The translations under genes and the position numbers were made by a program. Under the pieces are notes generated by a model. The model saw only the letters and a program-made list of their open reading frames with translations. It was not told the origin of the DNA and made no database searches. From Paenibacillus aceris (lineage in GTDB: Bacteria > Bacillota > Bacilli > Paenibacillales > NBRC-103111), in contig NZ_JAGGKV010000002.1 of the NCBI RefSeq assembly GCF_017874035.1, positions 124,001 through 188,000 of the forward strand: a stretch of DNA of 64,000 nucleotides, read 5' to 3'. Shown here in pieces: positions 1-8,431 of this stretch (positions are counted from its first letter, which is position 1; each line of letters opens with the position of its first letter).

Positions 1-481
1 GAAGTGACGGCTTCATCATTAACGACCTGGCCAGCATGACTTTTTTCCTTTCGCCTTGCGACAAACTGCCTAACGTTTGATGAGCCAAATGAGGGATGCG
101 CACACGCTCCAGCATGACCATTGCGCGATCCAGAACATCTTGTGGAATCTCCTGATAAAAGCGAAGATAGGCATACTCACCTGTAGCCACAACTTCAATA
201 ACTGGGTCGCTTAGATTTAATTTTTCCATAAGTGACTGAGAAATATAACCAATCTTCTTTCGGACTTCCCTCACATCACACTGCCCATATCGGTTACCCA
301 ACACGTCTACGGTTCCCCGACTTGGAAATTCATAACCATTCATCATTTCGAGCAGAGTTGTTTTGCCAGATCCGTTACGACCTAACAATACCCAGTGTTC
401 ACCGGGATTAATATGTACATTCACATCATTTAAAATATGTCTTTCTCCTCGAATAAAATGAATATGTGATAAATGAATCAT
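1..481 (-). CDS. ABC transporter ATP-binding protein, N-terminal part (cut by window edge)
   Basis: The first ~160 residues of an ABC ATPase are visible; the rest lies beyond position 1. Walker A GRNGSGKTT is at residues 34-42, a Q-loop (GYISQS) follows, and the signature LSQGE lies near the window edge. The phrase GEHWVLLGRNGSGKTT resembles stand-alone ATPases of the YlmA/ModF kind, which have no obvious membrane partner. The ATG at 481 is preceded by an aaagga ribosome site about 13 bases away. It is the last visible gene of the minus-strand repair run, 27 bases after the cREC gene. Its substrate cannot be told from this fragment. Confidence 0.85.
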   Translation of the reverse strand, partial: MIHLSHIHFIRGERHILNDVNVHINPGEHWVLLGRNGSGKTTLLEMMNGYEFPSRGTVDVLGNRYGQCDVREVRKKIGYISQSLMEKLNLSDPVIEVVATGEYAYLRFYQEIPQDVLDRAMVMLERVRIPHLAHQTLGSLSQGERKKVMLARSLMMKPSL

Positions 482-508
482 CTTATGCTACATTCCTTTC
501 TTCTTACA

Positions 509-847
509 CTAAGTTCTCTGTGCAATTTGCAGCAGCAAATCGTCCGGTATCGGGTGTGGGTATATATGCACCCCTTCAGGCTTGGCTGTATACAGCATTT
601 GATACATTGCCGTACAAGCCGTCTGGCTTGAAGTATGGATATAAATGCTCTTAGGGAATTTCCGCTTTTGAACCAGCCATATGACTACATCCATGCCTGT
701 TTGCTTCGTCATCCAGCCCATATCATGATCTAACGATAAAATGTCAACGTCGCATTCTTCGAGCAGCAGTAGACACTCCTGTATATTTCTGGCAAGCGTA
801 AAACCTTGGGGACAAGGGCGCAGATCATCTAAGTATACATGAATCAT
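509..847 (-). CDS. Cyclic-phosphate processing receiver-like (cREC) domain protein
   Basis: A 112-residue single-domain protein opening MIHVYLDDLRPCP and continuing with SLDHDMG. These Asp-rich patterns are typical of the receiver-like cREC family, predicted from comparative genomics to act on cyclic phosphate ends. They resemble a response-regulator acidic pocket, but no output domain follows. An upstream ATG at 892 overlaps the nfo stop (TAATG). I prefer the ATG at 847 because a GGAGGG ribosome site sits about 10 bases before it and the conserved domain starts there. It follows nfo closely in the repair run, so a role in nucleic-acid end processing is plausible but inferred. Confidence 0.7.
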   Translation of the reverse strand: MIHVYLDDLRPCPQGFTLARNIQECLLLLEECDVDILSLDHDMGWMTKQTGMDVVIWLVQKRKFPKSIYIHTSSQTACTAMYQMLYTAKPEGVHIYPHPIPDDLLLQIAQRT

Positions 848-891
848 GACTGGATTTCCCTCCCTTCCTGTGCATGCAGTGCAGTGCGTCA

Positions 892-1725
892 TTAAGCGTC
901 ACGGGATAAAGCTTTAACCAAAGCAATTTCCTCAGCATGGGTGCCGTCGGGCCCTTTTCCCGTTTCGAGAACGACAGGGATATGCTTCAAATAAGATGAG
1001 GACAACAGTTCCTCGAAATTATGTTGGCCAATATATCCCATTCCAATGTTCGCATGGCGATCTCTTCGCGAGCCATAAGGATGAAGCGAATCATTCAAAT
1101 GAACGGCCTTCAAATGGGGAAAGTAATCAAGGTGACTCCCTTTGGCCTCAAGCTCTGACCAACCATGGTTTTGCCATAAACCGCTAGCAAACGCATGGCA
1201 CGTATCTAAACAGAAACCAACTTTCTCTGGGTTCCGGCACAACTTACGCACCTGGACCATCTCTTCCAAAGTAAGCCCTAGCTGAGATCCTTCGCCGGCT
1301 TGATTCTCAAGCAGAATGAAAGACGCCCCCTCATAGCCATGAGTGGCGCTATTCAAACATTGTATTATATTTTTATAGCCTTGTAACGGGTCTTTTCCAA
1401 CATATTTTCCAAAATGAACCACTAATCCGACGGATCCGCATGCGTTGGTTATTTCGAGTCCGTTCTTTAACAGCTTCACCATTAACTCTCGCTCAGCCTC
1501 GTCTGCCGCCGGATTCAGAGGATATGGAGCATGTCCGATCGATAGCATGTCGTGCTCCCGGCAAAATGCAGCACAGGCAGCGGCATCACGCAAATTTACC
1601 GTTTTTGTAGAAAGACTCCTTGGATTCATTGGAAAATATTGAAAAGCATTTGCGCCCATGGATAACGCTGTTTTTGCCGATCCAATATATCCTCCCCGCG
1701 TACTAACATGAGCGCCAACATACAT
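892..1725 (-). CDS. nfo: Deoxyribonuclease IV (endonuclease IV family AP endonuclease)
   Basis: A 277-residue TIM-barrel AP endonuclease that cuts 5' of abasic sites in base-excision repair using a tri-metal centre. Family landmarks are in order: GAHVS at the N-terminus, HAPYPLN, LENQAGEG (usual form LENTAGxG), FCLDTCHAFASG, HLNDS followed by DRHANIG, and LETGKG near the end. Length matches the family (about 275-300). The upstream MutM-like glycosylase gene ends 15 bases before this one starts, so a glycosylase and its natural follow-on enzyme are co-transcribed. Start ATG at 1725 has a gaggggt ribosome site. Confidence 0.95.
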   Translation of the reverse strand: MYVGAHVSTRGGYIGSAKTALSMGANAFQYFPMNPRSLSTKTVNLRDAAACAAFCREHDMLSIGHAPYPLNPAADEAERELMVKLLKNGLEITNACGSVGLVVHFGKYVGKDPLQGYKNIIQCLNSATHGYEGASFILLENQAGEGSQLGLTLEEMVQVRKLCRNPEKVGFCLDTCHAFASGLWQNHGWSELEAKGSHLDYFPHLKAVHLNDSLHPYGSRRDRHANIGMGYIGQHNFEELLSSSYLKHIPVVLETGKGPDGTHAEEIALVKALSRDA

Positions 1726-1740
1726 GACCCCTCAGCCCTT

Positions 1741-2550
1741 TCACGATTGACAGTTCGCACAGTAAAAGCATTTGCGACTAGAAACTTCTGTCTTCACAAG
1801 CGGATGACCACAGCGTAAGCAGGGTTCACCTTCTCGGTCATATACGCGGCATTTCGCGTCAAACTGCCCTGTTAACCGATCTCCGACAAATAAAGGCTCA
1901 TCGATATAACCGCCGTACTGAATAGCTTCGAGCAAAACTGAACGCATCGCCAAGAAAAGACGGTGCTGCTCCTCTTCAGTTAGCGTTGACAGCTTACGCA
2001 GAGGCAGAATCCCCGCAGAAAAACATATCTCATCCGAATAACAATTCCCAATACCTGATAAAAAAGATTGATCGACTAACGTTACTTTCAGATTGCCTTT
2101 CTTACCTTTGAGAACATTCTGAAACCGGGCAAATGTAAAGCCAGCATCTAAAGGCTCTGGTCCTAGCTTACTTAATAACGTTGCAACCTCAGGCAAGGCA
2201 TACATATGCAAATAACCTAGGCGTAATCCAATGAAATATAAGTGTTTGTCACCATAATGAATGACCACTTGCGTCGTCCGGTCCGGCTTCTCCTCCTCCG
2301 TTCCGAAGAACATCCATCCACCCAGCATTAAATGCAGCAATAATACTTCGCCTGAACTCAAATGAAAAAGCAAATGCTTTGCACGGCGATCAATATGCAC
2401 AATCCGATTGCCGGTCAATTTCTGAATAAACCGTTCAGGCTCCACGTTTAAAGATTTCGGACGGGTTACTTCCGCCCCTGTAATAGGCGCGTTTTGAATG
2501 AGTCTCGTTAGCTGCTGACGATATGTCTCCATCTCCGGTAGCTCAGGCAT
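1741..2550 (-). CDS. Fpg/Nei family DNA glycosylase (MutM-like)
   Basis: A 269-residue bifunctional glycosylase/AP lyase for oxidised bases. The mature N-terminus reads PELPEMET, giving the catalytic proline and glutamate. RRAKHLLFHL supplies the conserved lysine region, GNCYSDE the helix-two-turns-helix area, and the C-terminus is a C-x2-C/C-x2-C zinc finger ending CANCQ. A longer reading frame begins at 2589, but the MPELPE start at 2550 is required because the proline must follow the initiator Met. It sits between mrfB and nfo. PELPEMET rather than PELPEVET suggests a MutM-like subfamily; exact base specificity is unknown. Confidence 0.9.
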   Translation of the reverse strand: MPELPEMETYRQQLTRLIQNAPITGAEVTRPKSLNVEPERFIQKLTGNRIVHIDRRAKHLLFHLSSGEVLLLHLMLGGWMFFGTEEEKPDRTTQVVIHYGDKHLYFIGLRLGYLHMYALPEVATLLSKLGPEPLDAGFTFARFQNVLKGKKGNLKVTLVDQSFLSGIGNCYSDEICFSAGILPLRKLSTLTEEEQHRLFLAMRSVLLEAIQYGGYIDEPLFVGDRLTGQFDAKCRVYDREGEPCLRCGHPLVKTEVSSRKCFYCANCQS

Positions 2551-2622
2551 GACACTTGCTCCTTGCCGTTTTCTTCCTTGTATATCCAATTGGAAGGGAA
2601 AGTAAACGGAATTTAACGCGAC

Positions 2623-4065
2623 TTAAATCAATCCCTCACTCACGTAAATTGGTTTCAACCTGTTTGTTTTGCCTTTTGTGGCTTTTGTTCTTGGCTTGCC
2701 GTTTCTAGAGGTGGATGCTTCGCGGACCGGTGAATTCTCGGTCTTTCTCAATTTATCTTTCAATCGGTGAATACGCTTCTCTAACGCTTCCTCGATTTCA
2801 TTCTGCTTACGATCACCGCGATGCAGGGAGCGCCTACGCCAAAGCTTAGCCCAAGCCTCTTCAGCATAAAAGATGGCCTGATTCAAATTCCGCTCTCGAT
2901 GCTCATAATACATTGCCAGCTCCAAATAAGGCTCCAATTGCAGCGCTAAACTTGCATTCTTGATGTGAATCCATCGTTTCCACAAATCTACGGCACGAAG
3001 ATAATCACCTTTCTTCTTATAAAAGGCAGCTAATTGCAGAATGGCTGATTCATGCTGAGAGGTGTTCGAGGGTTTGGGTTCAAGCATGAGCCTGGAAAAT
3101 AAATGTTCGAGGAACGTCTCCGCTAGCGCAAACCGTTCCATTTTGTCTAACCAGAGACCTGTTCGAAATAGCTCTTCTAATTCGAGTTCGGCACTCTGTG
3201 CGGGAATTCTCTCCGAAACAGCTTCGTCATCAAGTTCAGTGCTGGGCACGGTTGGAACAGGTACCATGTCTCCGCTTAACAGCTTGGAAAAATGAATCGC
3301 TAAAGCCGCTAATGTGACGATATCATGCTCATTATGCACGAAAACGCCCTGCAGGACAGCCGGATTCTTCTCCGCCAAGTACTGAAAATAAAGGGCCGGT
3401 GCCATGGAGCCAGGAACATCGTCCACGCGCTCAAAGCCAAGTCGGCTCTCTTCAACCTTGCTCAATCGGCAGGATGGCAGCGTATTTCGCCACAAGCTTC
3501 TGGAAGGATAGAGCAAATCAAGCTGAAGAAGCTTCGAATCATCCAATGTGAGACGGTTGAGAACGTAGCGATTTTTAAGAATCGGCCAATCAAAGGTTCG
3601 GCCGTTATAGGAAACAATATGCGTGAAGCGGTCAAGCAGCTCTTGCAAATATACAAGCATAGCTTGCTCCTCCGCCGGATTGCGAATCAAAAGCTGTTCC
3701 ACCGTGAACAGCTCATCCGTGTAATAGCCGATGCCGACCATAAACGGCACGTTGCCAGCACCGACACCGAGCCCTGTCGTCTCGGTATCAAAGAACAGCA
3801 GCGCATCGTGCCGGACGACAGCGGCGCGGTCGTGAAAGCAGGACAGCTGCTGCGCACAATCGGCCAGCTCCCGCAGCCGATACTTGCCATGCACGCTGTC
3901 CGTGCCGTACTCGCGGCGCCGCATGACGAACGAGCCTGCCGGGCTCGTCTCAATATGCGCGCCGAGCTGCACCCACTCGTCGTCTGCCACAGGCAAAGTC
4001 GGCGGCGCGGTCTGCGCCGCTGCGGGCCCCCGCAGACGGCCGAGCCTTTCGCGGAGCCCGCTCAT
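2623..4065 (-). CDS. mrfB: MrfB/YprB DEDD-family exonuclease of mitomycin repair
   Basis: A 480-residue protein with an RNase H-fold 3'-5' exonuclease domain. The Exo motifs are visible: LLFFDTETTGLG (DxE), VSYNGRTFDWPILKNRY, and HNEHDIVTL (His-x4-Asp). The C-terminal half is helical and TPR-like, followed by a basic tail. In Bacillus subtilis YprB (MrfB) acts with YprA (MrfA) in excision of mitomycin C adducts independently of UvrABC. The start at 4065 forms an ATGA overlap with the mrfA stop, showing translational coupling; a 5'-extended frame reaching 4149 is only overlap with mrfA. It is followed after 72 bases by the MutM-like gene. Confidence 0.92.
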   Translation of the reverse strand: MSGLRERLGRLRGPAAAQTAPPTLPVADDEWVQLGAHIETSPAGSFVMRRREYGTDSVHGKYRLRELADCAQQLSCFHDRAAVVRHDALLFFDTETTGLGVGAGNVPFMVGIGYYTDELFTVEQLLIRNPAEEQAMLVYLQELLDRFTHIVSYNGRTFDWPILKNRYVLNRLTLDDSKLLQLDLLYPSRSLWRNTLPSCRLSKVEESRLGFERVDDVPGSMAPALYFQYLAEKNPAVLQGVFVHNEHDIVTLAALAIHFSKLLSGDMVPVPTVPSTELDDEAVSERIPAQSAELELEELFRTGLWLDKMERFALAETFLEHLFSRLMLEPKPSNTSQHESAILQLAAFYKKKGDYLRAVDLWKRWIHIKNASLALQLEPYLELAMYYEHRERNLNQAIFYAEEAWAKLWRRRSLHRGDRKQNEIEEALEKRIHRLKDKLRKTENSPVREASTSRNGKPRTKATKGKTNRLKPIYVSEGLI

Positions 4066-6350
4066 CGGGCACCGCCATCCAGCTGCGCCAGCAGCTCCAG
4101 GGCGAGCTTCTTGCCGAGCAAGCCGACCTCTTCGATCGGCCCGACGCAAGCAGGGCAGCCGCTGATGCAGCCGCAGCTTTGGATGAGGCTGCGCGCTTGA
4201 TCCATGAGCTGACCGTGCACCTCATACAACCGGTCGCTCAACCCGACGCCTCCGGGGTACCGGTCATAGAAAAACACCGTCGGCAGCTTGTTATGCACCG
4301 CCTTAACCTGCGGGACAACTCGAATATCCATCGGATCGCACATTAAATACAGCGGGGCAAGATGCGAAAGGACATTCGCAATGCCGAGCAGCGCATGCTG
4401 CATGTCGTTGGCTGAACGGCCTGCCGACATGTCTTCGTCAAAGGTGAACCAGTACGAACTGGTATGCAGCTCTTCTTCCGGCAAACGGATGGGTCCCGAA
4501 CCTATGTTCTCATGAGTCCTCAGTCGGATTTTCTTGAAAATTGTTGGCTGCGCATTGACCGTCACCTCTCCTAGCTGCCGCAGCAATCCGCCGCTCCGCC
4601 CTTCACGGTTCACATGCAGCACCTTCAGCTGCACCGCCAAGCTGGCATCGGTGAAATAGTCCACATCAACTTGACGGACAAACGCCTTCTTCTCTTCATA
4701 ATCCAGTTTCTCCACCTGAAATTGGACACCCTCATGTATATATATCGCCTCTTCATGAATAAGGGTAGGCGCACTGAAACGATCGCATTCCCCGATCACT
4801 CGATTCGCATTGGTCATATCGATAATAATGAAGTTTTCTTGTGCTGCAGACCGCAATGAAATGTTGTGCGCCGGAAATGATTGCTCCATCCAGTACCAGC
4901 GGTCATTCACTTGATGCAGCACCTGCTCCTCGGTTAAATATTCCAGGACATCCGTGAGCGACTCGTCACCGAACTTTTCATTCGCTTCAAAAGGAAGCTC
5001 ATATGCGGCGCATTTCACATGATCGACAAGTATGATCAAGTTATCAGGATGAATACGCGCCTGCTCTGGCGGGCGTTCGAAGAAATAACGCGGATTCTGG
5101 ATCAAGTACTGATCCAGCGGATTGCTGCTCGCGACGAGAACCGTCAGCGAGGTCTCCTGCCGCCGTCCGGCACGCCCGGACTGCTGCCAAGTGCTGGCTA
5201 TCGTGCCCGGATAGCCATTGAGCACGCACGCTTGCAGCTGGCCGATGTCGATGCCCAGCTCCAGCGCGTTCGTGCTCACAACGCCGCGGATTTCTCCGCT
5301 ACGGAGGCCTTTCTCGATCTCCCGGCGCAGCTTCGGGAGATAACCGCCGCGGTAGCCGCGGATCGATTTGCTGCCCAGCTCGTGGGTCACGAGCTCCTGA
5401 AGGTAGGTCAGCAAAATCTCCACGCGTACGCGGCTTCTTGCAAACACAATCGTCTGGATTCCGCTTCGCAGCAGCGTGCCTGCCAGCTTGCGCGTCTCCA
5501 AGACGGAGCTTCTACGAATCCCCAGCTGCTGATTCACCACTGGCGGGTTATAAAAAACAAAGTGCTTCTCGCCTGCCGGCGCTCCGTTATTGTCTATCAG
5601 CGCTACGCTTTCTCCAATAAGCCGCTCCGCATGCTCCTTCGGATTATCGATCGTCGCCGACGCGCAAATAAATTGCGGCTTCGATCCATAAAACCGGCAA
5701 ATGCGCTTCAGTCTGCGAATGACATTAGCCACATGACTGCCAAAAACACCGCGATAGGAATGCACCTCATCGATCACAATGTAATTCAAGTTTTCAAACA
5801 GCTTCACCCATTTGGTATGGTGGGGGAGGATCGCGGAATGCAGCATATCCGGATTCGTCACGACAATATGCCCGGCATTGCGGATCGCTTGTCTAACCGT
5901 TGGCGGCGTATCGCCGTCATAGGTATGCGTTTTGATATCTACCTCCATGAAATCTACCATTTCCTGCAGCTCGGCAACCTGATCCTGCGCGAGCGCCTTA
6001 GTTGGAAATAAATACAATGCACGTGAAGCATCATTCTCCAGAATTTTTTGCAAAACCGGAAGATTGTAACATAGCGTCTTACCTGATGCCGTCGGTGTCA
6101 CCGTAACCACATGATGACCGGCCGTTGCCTGACGGAACGACTCCGCTTGATGCGTATATAGCTGCTTAATCTGCTTATGCTTCAGCGCAGCTCGAATACC
6201 CTCGTGCAATCCCGCTGGAAAATCAGCCAGCTTCGGATCGCGCGGGGGTATGGTGTGCCAATATGTAACTTGTGACATGATGTCCTGTTGCTTGCGCAGC
6301 CAGTCAATCATTTCATTCATAGAAGAAACCTTACCTGTTAAAGGATTCAT
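4062..6350 (-). CDS. mrfA: MrfA/YprA DEAD/H-box helicase of mitomycin repair
   Basis: A 762-residue superfamily 2 helicase. Visible motifs: TPTASGKT (Walker A), DEVH (motif II), CASATI (III), ALELGIDIG (V) and QQSGRAGR (VI). The C-terminal DUF1998-type region carries the four-cysteine cluster CGCISGCPAC expected to bind zinc in this family. MrfA and MrfB form the mitomycin repair pathway of B. subtilis. The ATG at 6350 has AAGGAG nine bases upstream. A promoter with a LexA-like box in its spacer lies at 6384-6412, so it heads a probable SOS-induced run of mrfA, mrfB, a glycosylase, nfo and a cREC gene. Confidence 0.93.
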   Translation of the reverse strand: MNPLTGKVSSMNEMIDWLRKQQDIMSQVTYWHTIPPRDPKLADFPAGLHEGIRAALKHKQIKQLYTHQAESFRQATAGHHVVTVTPTASGKTLCYNLPVLQKILENDASRALYLFPTKALAQDQVAELQEMVDFMEVDIKTHTYDGDTPPTVRQAIRNAGHIVVTNPDMLHSAILPHHTKWVKLFENLNYIVIDEVHSYRGVFGSHVANVIRRLKRICRFYGSKPQFICASATIDNPKEHAERLIGESVALIDNNGAPAGEKHFVFYNPPVVNQQLGIRRSSVLETRKLAGTLLRSGIQTIVFARSRVRVEILLTYLQELVTHELGSKSIRGYRGGYLPKLRREIEKGLRSGEIRGVVSTNALELGIDIGQLQACVLNGYPGTIASTWQQSGRAGRRQETSLTVLVASSNPLDQYLIQNPRYFFERPPEQARIHPDNLIILVDHVKCAAYELPFEANEKFGDESLTDVLEYLTEEQVLHQVNDRWYWMEQSFPAHNISLRSAAQENFIIIDMTNANRVIGECDRFSAPTLIHEEAIYIHEGVQFQVEKLDYEEKKAFVRQVDVDYFTDASLAVQLKVLHVNREGRSGGLLRQLGEVTVNAQPTIFKKIRLRTHENIGSGPIRLPEEELHTSSYWFTFDEDMSAGRSANDMQHALLGIANVLSHLAPLYLMCDPMDIRVVPQVKAVHNKLPTVFFYDRYPGGVGLSDRLYEVHGQLMDQARSLIQSCGCISGCPACVGPIEEVGLLGKKLALELLAQLDGGAR

Positions 6351-6383
6351 ACGTCGAATCTCCTTACCAATCTCATTTCTTCT

Positions 6384-6412
6384 ATTTTACAGAATATACG
6401 TTCGTATGTCTA
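6384..6412 (-). promoter_or_regulatory. mrfA sigma-A promoter
   Basis: On the minus strand TAGACA (6407-6412) and TAAAAT (6384-6389) are separated by exactly 17 bases, about 35 bases upstream of the mrfA start. The spacer contains the LexA-like box. The -10 and -35 differ from consensus by one base each. Confidence 0.7.
6391..6404. promoter_or_regulatory. Candidate LexA box in mrfA promoter
   Basis: AGAATATACGTTCG fits the CGAAC-N4-GTTCG operator with two mismatches (positions 1 and 5). It lies wholly within the mrfA promoter spacer, the same position used by a stronger box in the yneA promoter of this window. Predicted to repress mrfA until DNA damage. Confidence 0.6.
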
Positions 6413-6703
6413 CATGAGATCGGATGAATCATCATAATCATACCGAATCCCTTCGTGATCAGCAGTTGCGGTTGGAGCATTGGCTCTGAAGGCTTGTATC
6501 GCACTTTCTTGCATCTTGATCAAAACTTCCTGGTAATCTCTAGAACGGTGCTCTTCCATATCATGTTTCATCGCAGTTCTCAAAGCTCTTTCAATGATCA
6601 CAACATCATGACTAGTAAAATTCACGGTTCCTCGCACCTCGTCTCGGTACTTTATTTCATAACCTTTAGCTTTTCCATTTTCGGGAAAACACATACAGGT
6701 CAT
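6410..6703 (-). CDS. Hypothetical small acidic protein
   Basis: A 97-residue soluble protein I do not recognise. It has an apparent beta-rich N-terminal third (EIKYRDEVRGTVNFTSHD), a helical middle (VVIIERALRTAMKHDMEEH onward), and an acidic tail YDYDDSS. No signal peptide or membrane segment is present. The 5' start is uncertain: no good ribosome site precedes the first ATG, and an internal GTG start is possible. It lies between mrfA and the divergent nitroreductase gene, and its 3' end reaches the mrfA promoter. It may be an independent gene rather than part of the repair run. Confidence 0.5.
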   Translation of the reverse strand: MTCMCFPENGKAKGYEIKYRDEVRGTVNFTSHDVVIIERALRTAMKHDMEEHRSRDYQEVLIKMQESAIQAFRANAPTATADHEGIRYDYDDSSDLM

Positions 6704-6781
6704 GGATATTTTTCAAAACTCGTATTGGACAGCGAAATCAGGTAAAATTAGGTAGAGCACATACATAAGGAGGAATTCATA

Positions 6782-7384
6782 ATGACAACATCTTTACCCG
6801 TCGAAGTCGAATCCACTCGCCAACCGGATCACGAAATCAATCCGCAATTCCTGACGCGTTGGTCCCCTCGCTCGTTTACGAATCAAGAGGTAACCGAAGA
6901 CGTACTCCTTAGCCTGTTCGAAGCGGCTCGCTGGGCACCTTCCGGCAGCAATTTGCAGCCGTGGCGCTTTATTGTTGCTCGTACAGACGAGCAGCGAGCT
7001 AAATTTCATAGCTTTATCGCGCCAGCCAACCGGGAATGGTGTGAAAAAGCTCCAGTCCTTGCTCTCGCCATTTCCTATACAAAAGCGACTAACGGGAATA
7101 ACTCTCCAAGTCATGCTTTCGATACAGGAGCTGCGTGGGGATACCTGGCGTTAGAAGCCAACAATCAAGGTTTAATCACACATGCTATGGGTGGCTTTGA
7201 TCATAATCAAGCGCGTGAGACGCTTCAGATTCCGGAAGATTACCAAACACATGCTGTCATTGCAATTGGCTATCGTGGTCCAGTAGAAGAATTGCCGGAA
7301 CGCTTTCAAGAGCGTGAAGCTCCTTCCACTCGGCGTCCGGTAAGCGAGTTTTTGTATGAAGGAACATTTGGTCAAACTCGTTAA
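6782..7384 (+). CDS. Nitroreductase family protein
   Basis: A 200-residue FMN-dependent nitroreductase-fold oxidoreductase. Family landmarks are RWSPRSF near residue 26, ARWAPSGSNLQPW (FMN phosphate contact region), a central hydrophobic helix (DTGAAWGYLALEANNQGL) and AIGYRG near the C-terminus. Such enzymes use NAD(P)H to reduce nitroaromatics, quinones or related substrates in the cytoplasm; the true substrate is unknown. An AAGGAGG ribosome site sits properly upstream of the ATG at 6782. It is a single-gene unit, convergent with the exopolysaccharide locus and closed by a shared terminator at 7389-7430. Confidence 0.9.
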   Translation: MTTSLPVEVESTRQPDHEINPQFLTRWSPRSFTNQEVTEDVLLSLFEAARWAPSGSNLQPWRFIVARTDEQRAKFHSFIAPANREWCEKAPVLALAISYTKATNGNNSPSHAFDTGAAWGYLALEANNQGLITHAMGGFDHNQARETLQIPEDYQTHAVIAIGYRGPVEELPERFQEREAPSTRRPVSEFLYEGTFGQTR

Positions 7385-7388
7385 CCAT

Positions 7389-7430
7389 AAAAGAACACTT
7401 CATTCCGTGGCTGGAATGAGGTGTTCTTTT
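7389..7430. terminator. Bidirectional terminator between nitroreductase and exopolysaccharide locus
   Basis: An 18-bp stem (one G-U pair) with loop GTGGCT, A-rich on the left and T-rich on the right. It lies immediately after the nitroreductase stop and abuts the stop of the minus-strand PAP2 gene, so it can end transcription from both sides. Confidence 0.9.
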
Positions 7431-8407
7431 TATGCCGGTCTCGATTTATTGGGATCGGAAAAATTCACTTTTTCTGTGAAAGGTAATGACGATTTAACAA
7501 CGCGATCTCGTTGCTTAGCCCAAAATGCTAGTATTTTAGGACATATCCATGCAACTAACAGAGATAAAATAACACCTGCGATAACATCTACTCCATAATG
7601 TATACGCAAATAGACAGTCGCTAGGATAATCGAAAACATAATAGGGGCATAGAGCCACATCCATTTTCGGCTATATCTCCACACAAGGACAAGCATAACA
7701 ACGGAAATTCCAGTATGTAAACTTGGGAATACGTCAGCTGCCGGCGTAAAAACTTTATTATCCATCATCATAGCCGTCAATCCCCCGAGCGGGGTTGAGT
7801 ACGTATATGTAAAGATGGGTCCTATCCCTGGTACAATTATATACAGTAAATAACCTATATAGAAAGTCATTAATGCTATTGTCGTATATTCCAACAATGC
7901 TTTACGGCTACACCACCACATGAGAAAAATTGAACCATAAGTAAATATAAACCAAGATAAGTAGGTTGCACTAAACCATAGTGTTAGTGGAGTATTGTTG
8001 ATCGGTTCAAGCCAAACAGCCGGTTGTTTACCGAAAAATAAAGTTGCATCCCAGTCCTGCAAAGCCGAGTCCAACAGCGGTAATCCGCGGGCTGAAATAT
8101 AATGAACAACGGCTTCAAATGAAATGAGCATGACTAAGAAAGAAGCCATTACACGGGATAGAAGCTTTGCGTGACCTGCAAACCGTACATTTTTCACAAA
8201 AACGGCAGTCATTAGAAATATGATCATGAGCAAAGTGATACTTTTGGTTATGGGACCTGCTGTCGAAGCGATACGAAAGATTTCATCCATCAAGCTTTCA
8301 GTTTCCAAGCCCACTTCATAGATGACCGTTAGAGTTAACAACATGGCTAAACTAAGCAGTTCATGAAAATCCAGTTTTAAAACAATCTTTTGTAGCTGCT
8401 TCCACAT
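7430..8407 (-). CDS. PAP2 superfamily membrane phosphatase/phosphotransferase
   Basis: A 325-residue multi-span membrane protein of the PAP2 (PAP2_3, Aur1/Ipt1-like) type. The phosphatase motifs PSLHTG and RIHYGVDVIAG supply the catalytic histidines near the C-terminal third; YLLYIIVPGIGP precedes them. It probably hydrolyses or transfers a lipid-linked phosphate, for example recycling the polyprenyl carrier, but this is inferred. A longer GTG-start frame reaches 8431; the ATG at 8407 is favoured because AAGGAGT sits eight bases upstream. It is the last gene of the exopolysaccharide locus, just after the GT2 gene. Confidence 0.85.
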   Translation of the reverse strand: MWKQLQKIVLKLDFHELLSLAMLLTLTVIYEVGLETESLMDEIFRIASTAGPITKSITLLMIIFLMTAVFVKNVRFAGHAKLLSRVMASFLVMLISFEAVVHYISARGLPLLDSALQDWDATLFFGKQPAVWLEPINNTPLTLWFSATYLSWFIFTYGSIFLMWWCSRKALLEYTTIALMTFYIGYLLYIIVPGIGPIFTYTYSTPLGGLTAMMMDNKVFTPAADVFPSLHTGISVVMLVLVWRYSRKWMWLYAPIMFSIILATVYLRIHYGVDVIAGVILSLLVAWICPKILAFWAKQRDRVVKSSLPFTEKVNFSDPNKSRPA

Positions 8408-8431
8408 CTCGAATGGACTCCTTTTCTGCAC

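Noticed and set aside
5019..6011. Long plus-strand reading frame of 330 codons
   Set aside because: Lies fully antisense to mrfA, whose motifs are intact; composition-driven shadow.
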